Shown here: positions 33,912-35,030 of the stretch, one piece after another
Numbering within the stretch: the first letter of the stretch is position 1
Layout: each line of letters begins with the position of its first letter
From: Pseudorhodobacter sp.
Lineage (GTDB): Bacteria > Pseudomonadota > Alphaproteobacteria > Rhodobacterales > Rhodobacteraceae
NCBI GenBank assembly: GCA_024642045.1
Contig: JAHEBX010000012.1
Location: forward strand, 1 to 35,030
Reading direction: 5' to 3'
Length of the DNA stretch: 35,030 bases
The notes under the pieces: generated by a model
Told to the model about the DNA's origin: nothing
The model's input: only the letters and a program-made list of their open reading frames with translations
Databases searched by the model: none
Made by a program: the position numbers and the translations under genes

Positions 33912-35030
33912 TCATTCCCCCGGAACCAGTGCGCCCATCGCGGGCTGTGGACGCTTTTCGATAATCTGTGCCGCCATCAGGGCAGCGAGGCCAAAAAGCG
34001 CCGCCTCAAAGGTAAAGACGGCCCCGAATGCAGTGGCCGTGTCCATCAGATGGCGTCCCAGATCAACGGCGCCTGCGCCCAACACCCCGCCCAGCCCGGC
34101 TGCGACGGCTTGCGCGGCCCCCCAAAGCCCCATGCGCGTGCCTTCGCGGGCCTCGCGCCCCTCGCCCGCCAGGGCCATCATCGACCCGATCGCCGCCACG
34201 GCAAACATGCCGTTGAAAAAGCCCAAGCCCATCGTGGCCGGCTGGATGATCGCACCGCCCTGCGCCATCTGCCCCGCCGCGGCGATAACCAACAGCGCCA
34301 GTGCCGAGCCCGCACAGCCTGCGACCACCCAAGCCCGCAGCGATCCGATCCGCAGACCCGTGGCCGCAATCCCGACGGTGAGCATGCCAAAGAACACGCC
34401 ACCATTCTGCGCACCTGAAAGCTGCGTCGACTGACCGGGCGTAAAGCCAAAGGCAAGGCCCGCATAGGGTTCAAGGATCAGCTCTTGCATAAAGTAGGCG
34501 ACCATCGACAGAAAGATGAACAGAGTAAAATTGCGCGCGCGCGGCTCGGCCCAGATCTGCGCGATCCCCTCGCGGAACGGCAGCGGCTGCGCTTGCGGCG
34601 TGGGCGCGCGGGCGTGACGCGCCTCGATCCCCCAGACAGCTGCGGTGGTCAGGCCAACCGCAATCACCCCCACCCAAGCCACCAGTTTCAACAGCAATGC
34701 TGGCGAATAGGGATCAAGCTGTTTGCCGACGATCGTCGCTGTAACTGCAATGCCAAAGATCATCATCAGCCAGGTGATCGTGGCCGCCGCCGCGCGCCTG
34801 CGCGGATGGGTGGTGGTCGCCAAAAGCGCGAGCAAAGACGTGCCCGACGCCCCAACGCCCGCCCCGATCAGCCCATAAGCCAGGATCGAAACCGCAAGAC
34901 CCAGCTTGAGACTCTCGGACATCGGTACGAATCCTAAAGCAGCAAGAAAACCACCCAAGCCCAGCACTATCATGCCCAGAATGATAAACCGCGTGCGTTT
35001 GCCGCCTGTGTCAGACCGATACCCCCAGGT
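33912..35030 (-). CDS. PucC/LhaA-family MFS protein (Bch2/ORF428-like), 5' end outside the window
   Basis: This large-facilitator-family membrane protein is of the PucC/LhaA/Bch2 group, implicated in assembly of light-harvesting complexes or pigment delivery. The frame remains open rightward to the window end, where GYRSDTGGKRTRF is the typical cytoplasmic loop after the second helix, so the N-terminal helices are missing. About 372 residues with many hydrophobic segments are visible. An ATG at 34973 is internal. Gene order with bchP and idi matches the Rhodobacter bchG-ORF428-bchP-idi block, so bchG is expected next, off the window. Confidence 0.88.
   Translation of the reverse strand, partial: TWGYRSDTGGKRTRFIILGMIVLGLGGFLAALGFVPMSESLKLGLAVSILAYGLIGAGVGASGTSLLALLATTTHPRRRAAAATITWLMMIFGIAVTATIVGKQLDPYSPALLLKLVAWVGVIAVGLTTAAVWGIEARHARAPTPQAQPLPFREGIAQIWAEPRARNFTLFIFLSMVAYFMQELILEPYAGLAFGFTPGQSTQLSGAQNGGVFFGMLTVGIAATGLRIGSLRAWVVAGCAGSALALLVIAAAGQMAQGGAIIQPATMGLGFFNGMFAVAAIGSMMALAGEGREAREGTRMGLWGAAQAVAAGLGGVLGAGAVDLGRHLMDTATAFGAVFTFEAALFGLAALMAAQIIEKRPQPAMGALVPGE

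Noticed and set aside
32732-33964. Rightward 414-codon frame opposite bchP
   Set aside because: It is antisense to bchP, which has all FAD and BchP hallmarks; no independent support.

Overview
The window is GC-rich, densely coded alphaproteobacterial chromosome. The gene content (a Rhizobium-type GlpSTPQUV glycerol ABC importer, a complete C-P lyase phosphonate cluster, and a bacteriochlorophyll gene block of bciA, idi, bchP and a PucC/LhaA-type gene next to an AerR/PpaA-like regulator) points to a phototrophic member of the Rhodobacteraceae (Rhodobacter/Roseobacter group). The assignment rests on gene families and gene order only. I see no tRNA, rRNA, CRISPR array, insertion sequence or prophage.

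Layout. (1) 1-3950: an inositol/polyol catabolism block. A truncated iolC kinase reads left. Divergent from it are an inositol-dehydrogenase-like Gfo/Idh/MocA oxidoreductase, an IolE/IolI-like TIM-barrel enzyme and a second Gfo/Idh/MocA oxidoreductase. A perfect 18-bp palindrome with a central CG lies in the divergent promoter, and a LacI-family regulator gene follows at 4054-5055. (2) 5108-16613: glycerol utilisation. glpR reads right; glpD, glpS, glpT, glpP, glpQ, glpU and glpV, then glpK and an iron-type alcohol dehydrogenase, read left with very tight or overlapping junctions. (3) 16620-30133: phosphonate uptake and C-P lyase. phnGHIJKLN reads left from an operator shared with divergent phnF. 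A 2H-phosphoesterase-like gene (DUF1045) and phnM lie beyond phnN. A second PhnM-like gene follows phnF. The importer phnCDE1E2 plus a hexapeptide-repeat transferase forms a separate leftward operon. Two Pho-box-like 11-bp-phased arrays precede the DUF1045 gene and phnC. (4) 30374-35030: the edge of a photosynthesis gene cluster, with an aerR/ppaA-like cobalamin-binding-domain gene reading right and the pigment genes reading left off the window.

How the genes work together. Glycerol enters through GlpSTPQV (with GlpU of unknown role), is phosphorylated by GlpK and oxidised by GlpD to dihydroxyacetone phosphate under GlpR control. Phosphonates enter through PhnCDE, and PhnGHIJ with K, L and M cleaves the C-P bond, giving a cyclic ribose phosphate. 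PhnN and possibly the DUF1045 protein act on the ribosyl phosphate product. BciA, Idi and BchP supply late bacteriochlorophyll steps and isoprenoid precursor.

Most genes belong to known families, and I do not see a wholly new system. The observations I value most are: the predicted asymmetric ATPase pair GlpS/GlpT, in which one composite ATP site appears degenerate on both faces; the DUF1045 2H protein as a candidate for the missing PhnP step, with its own Pho-box-like promoter; the divergent second PhnM; and the alcohol dehydrogenase overlapping glpK.
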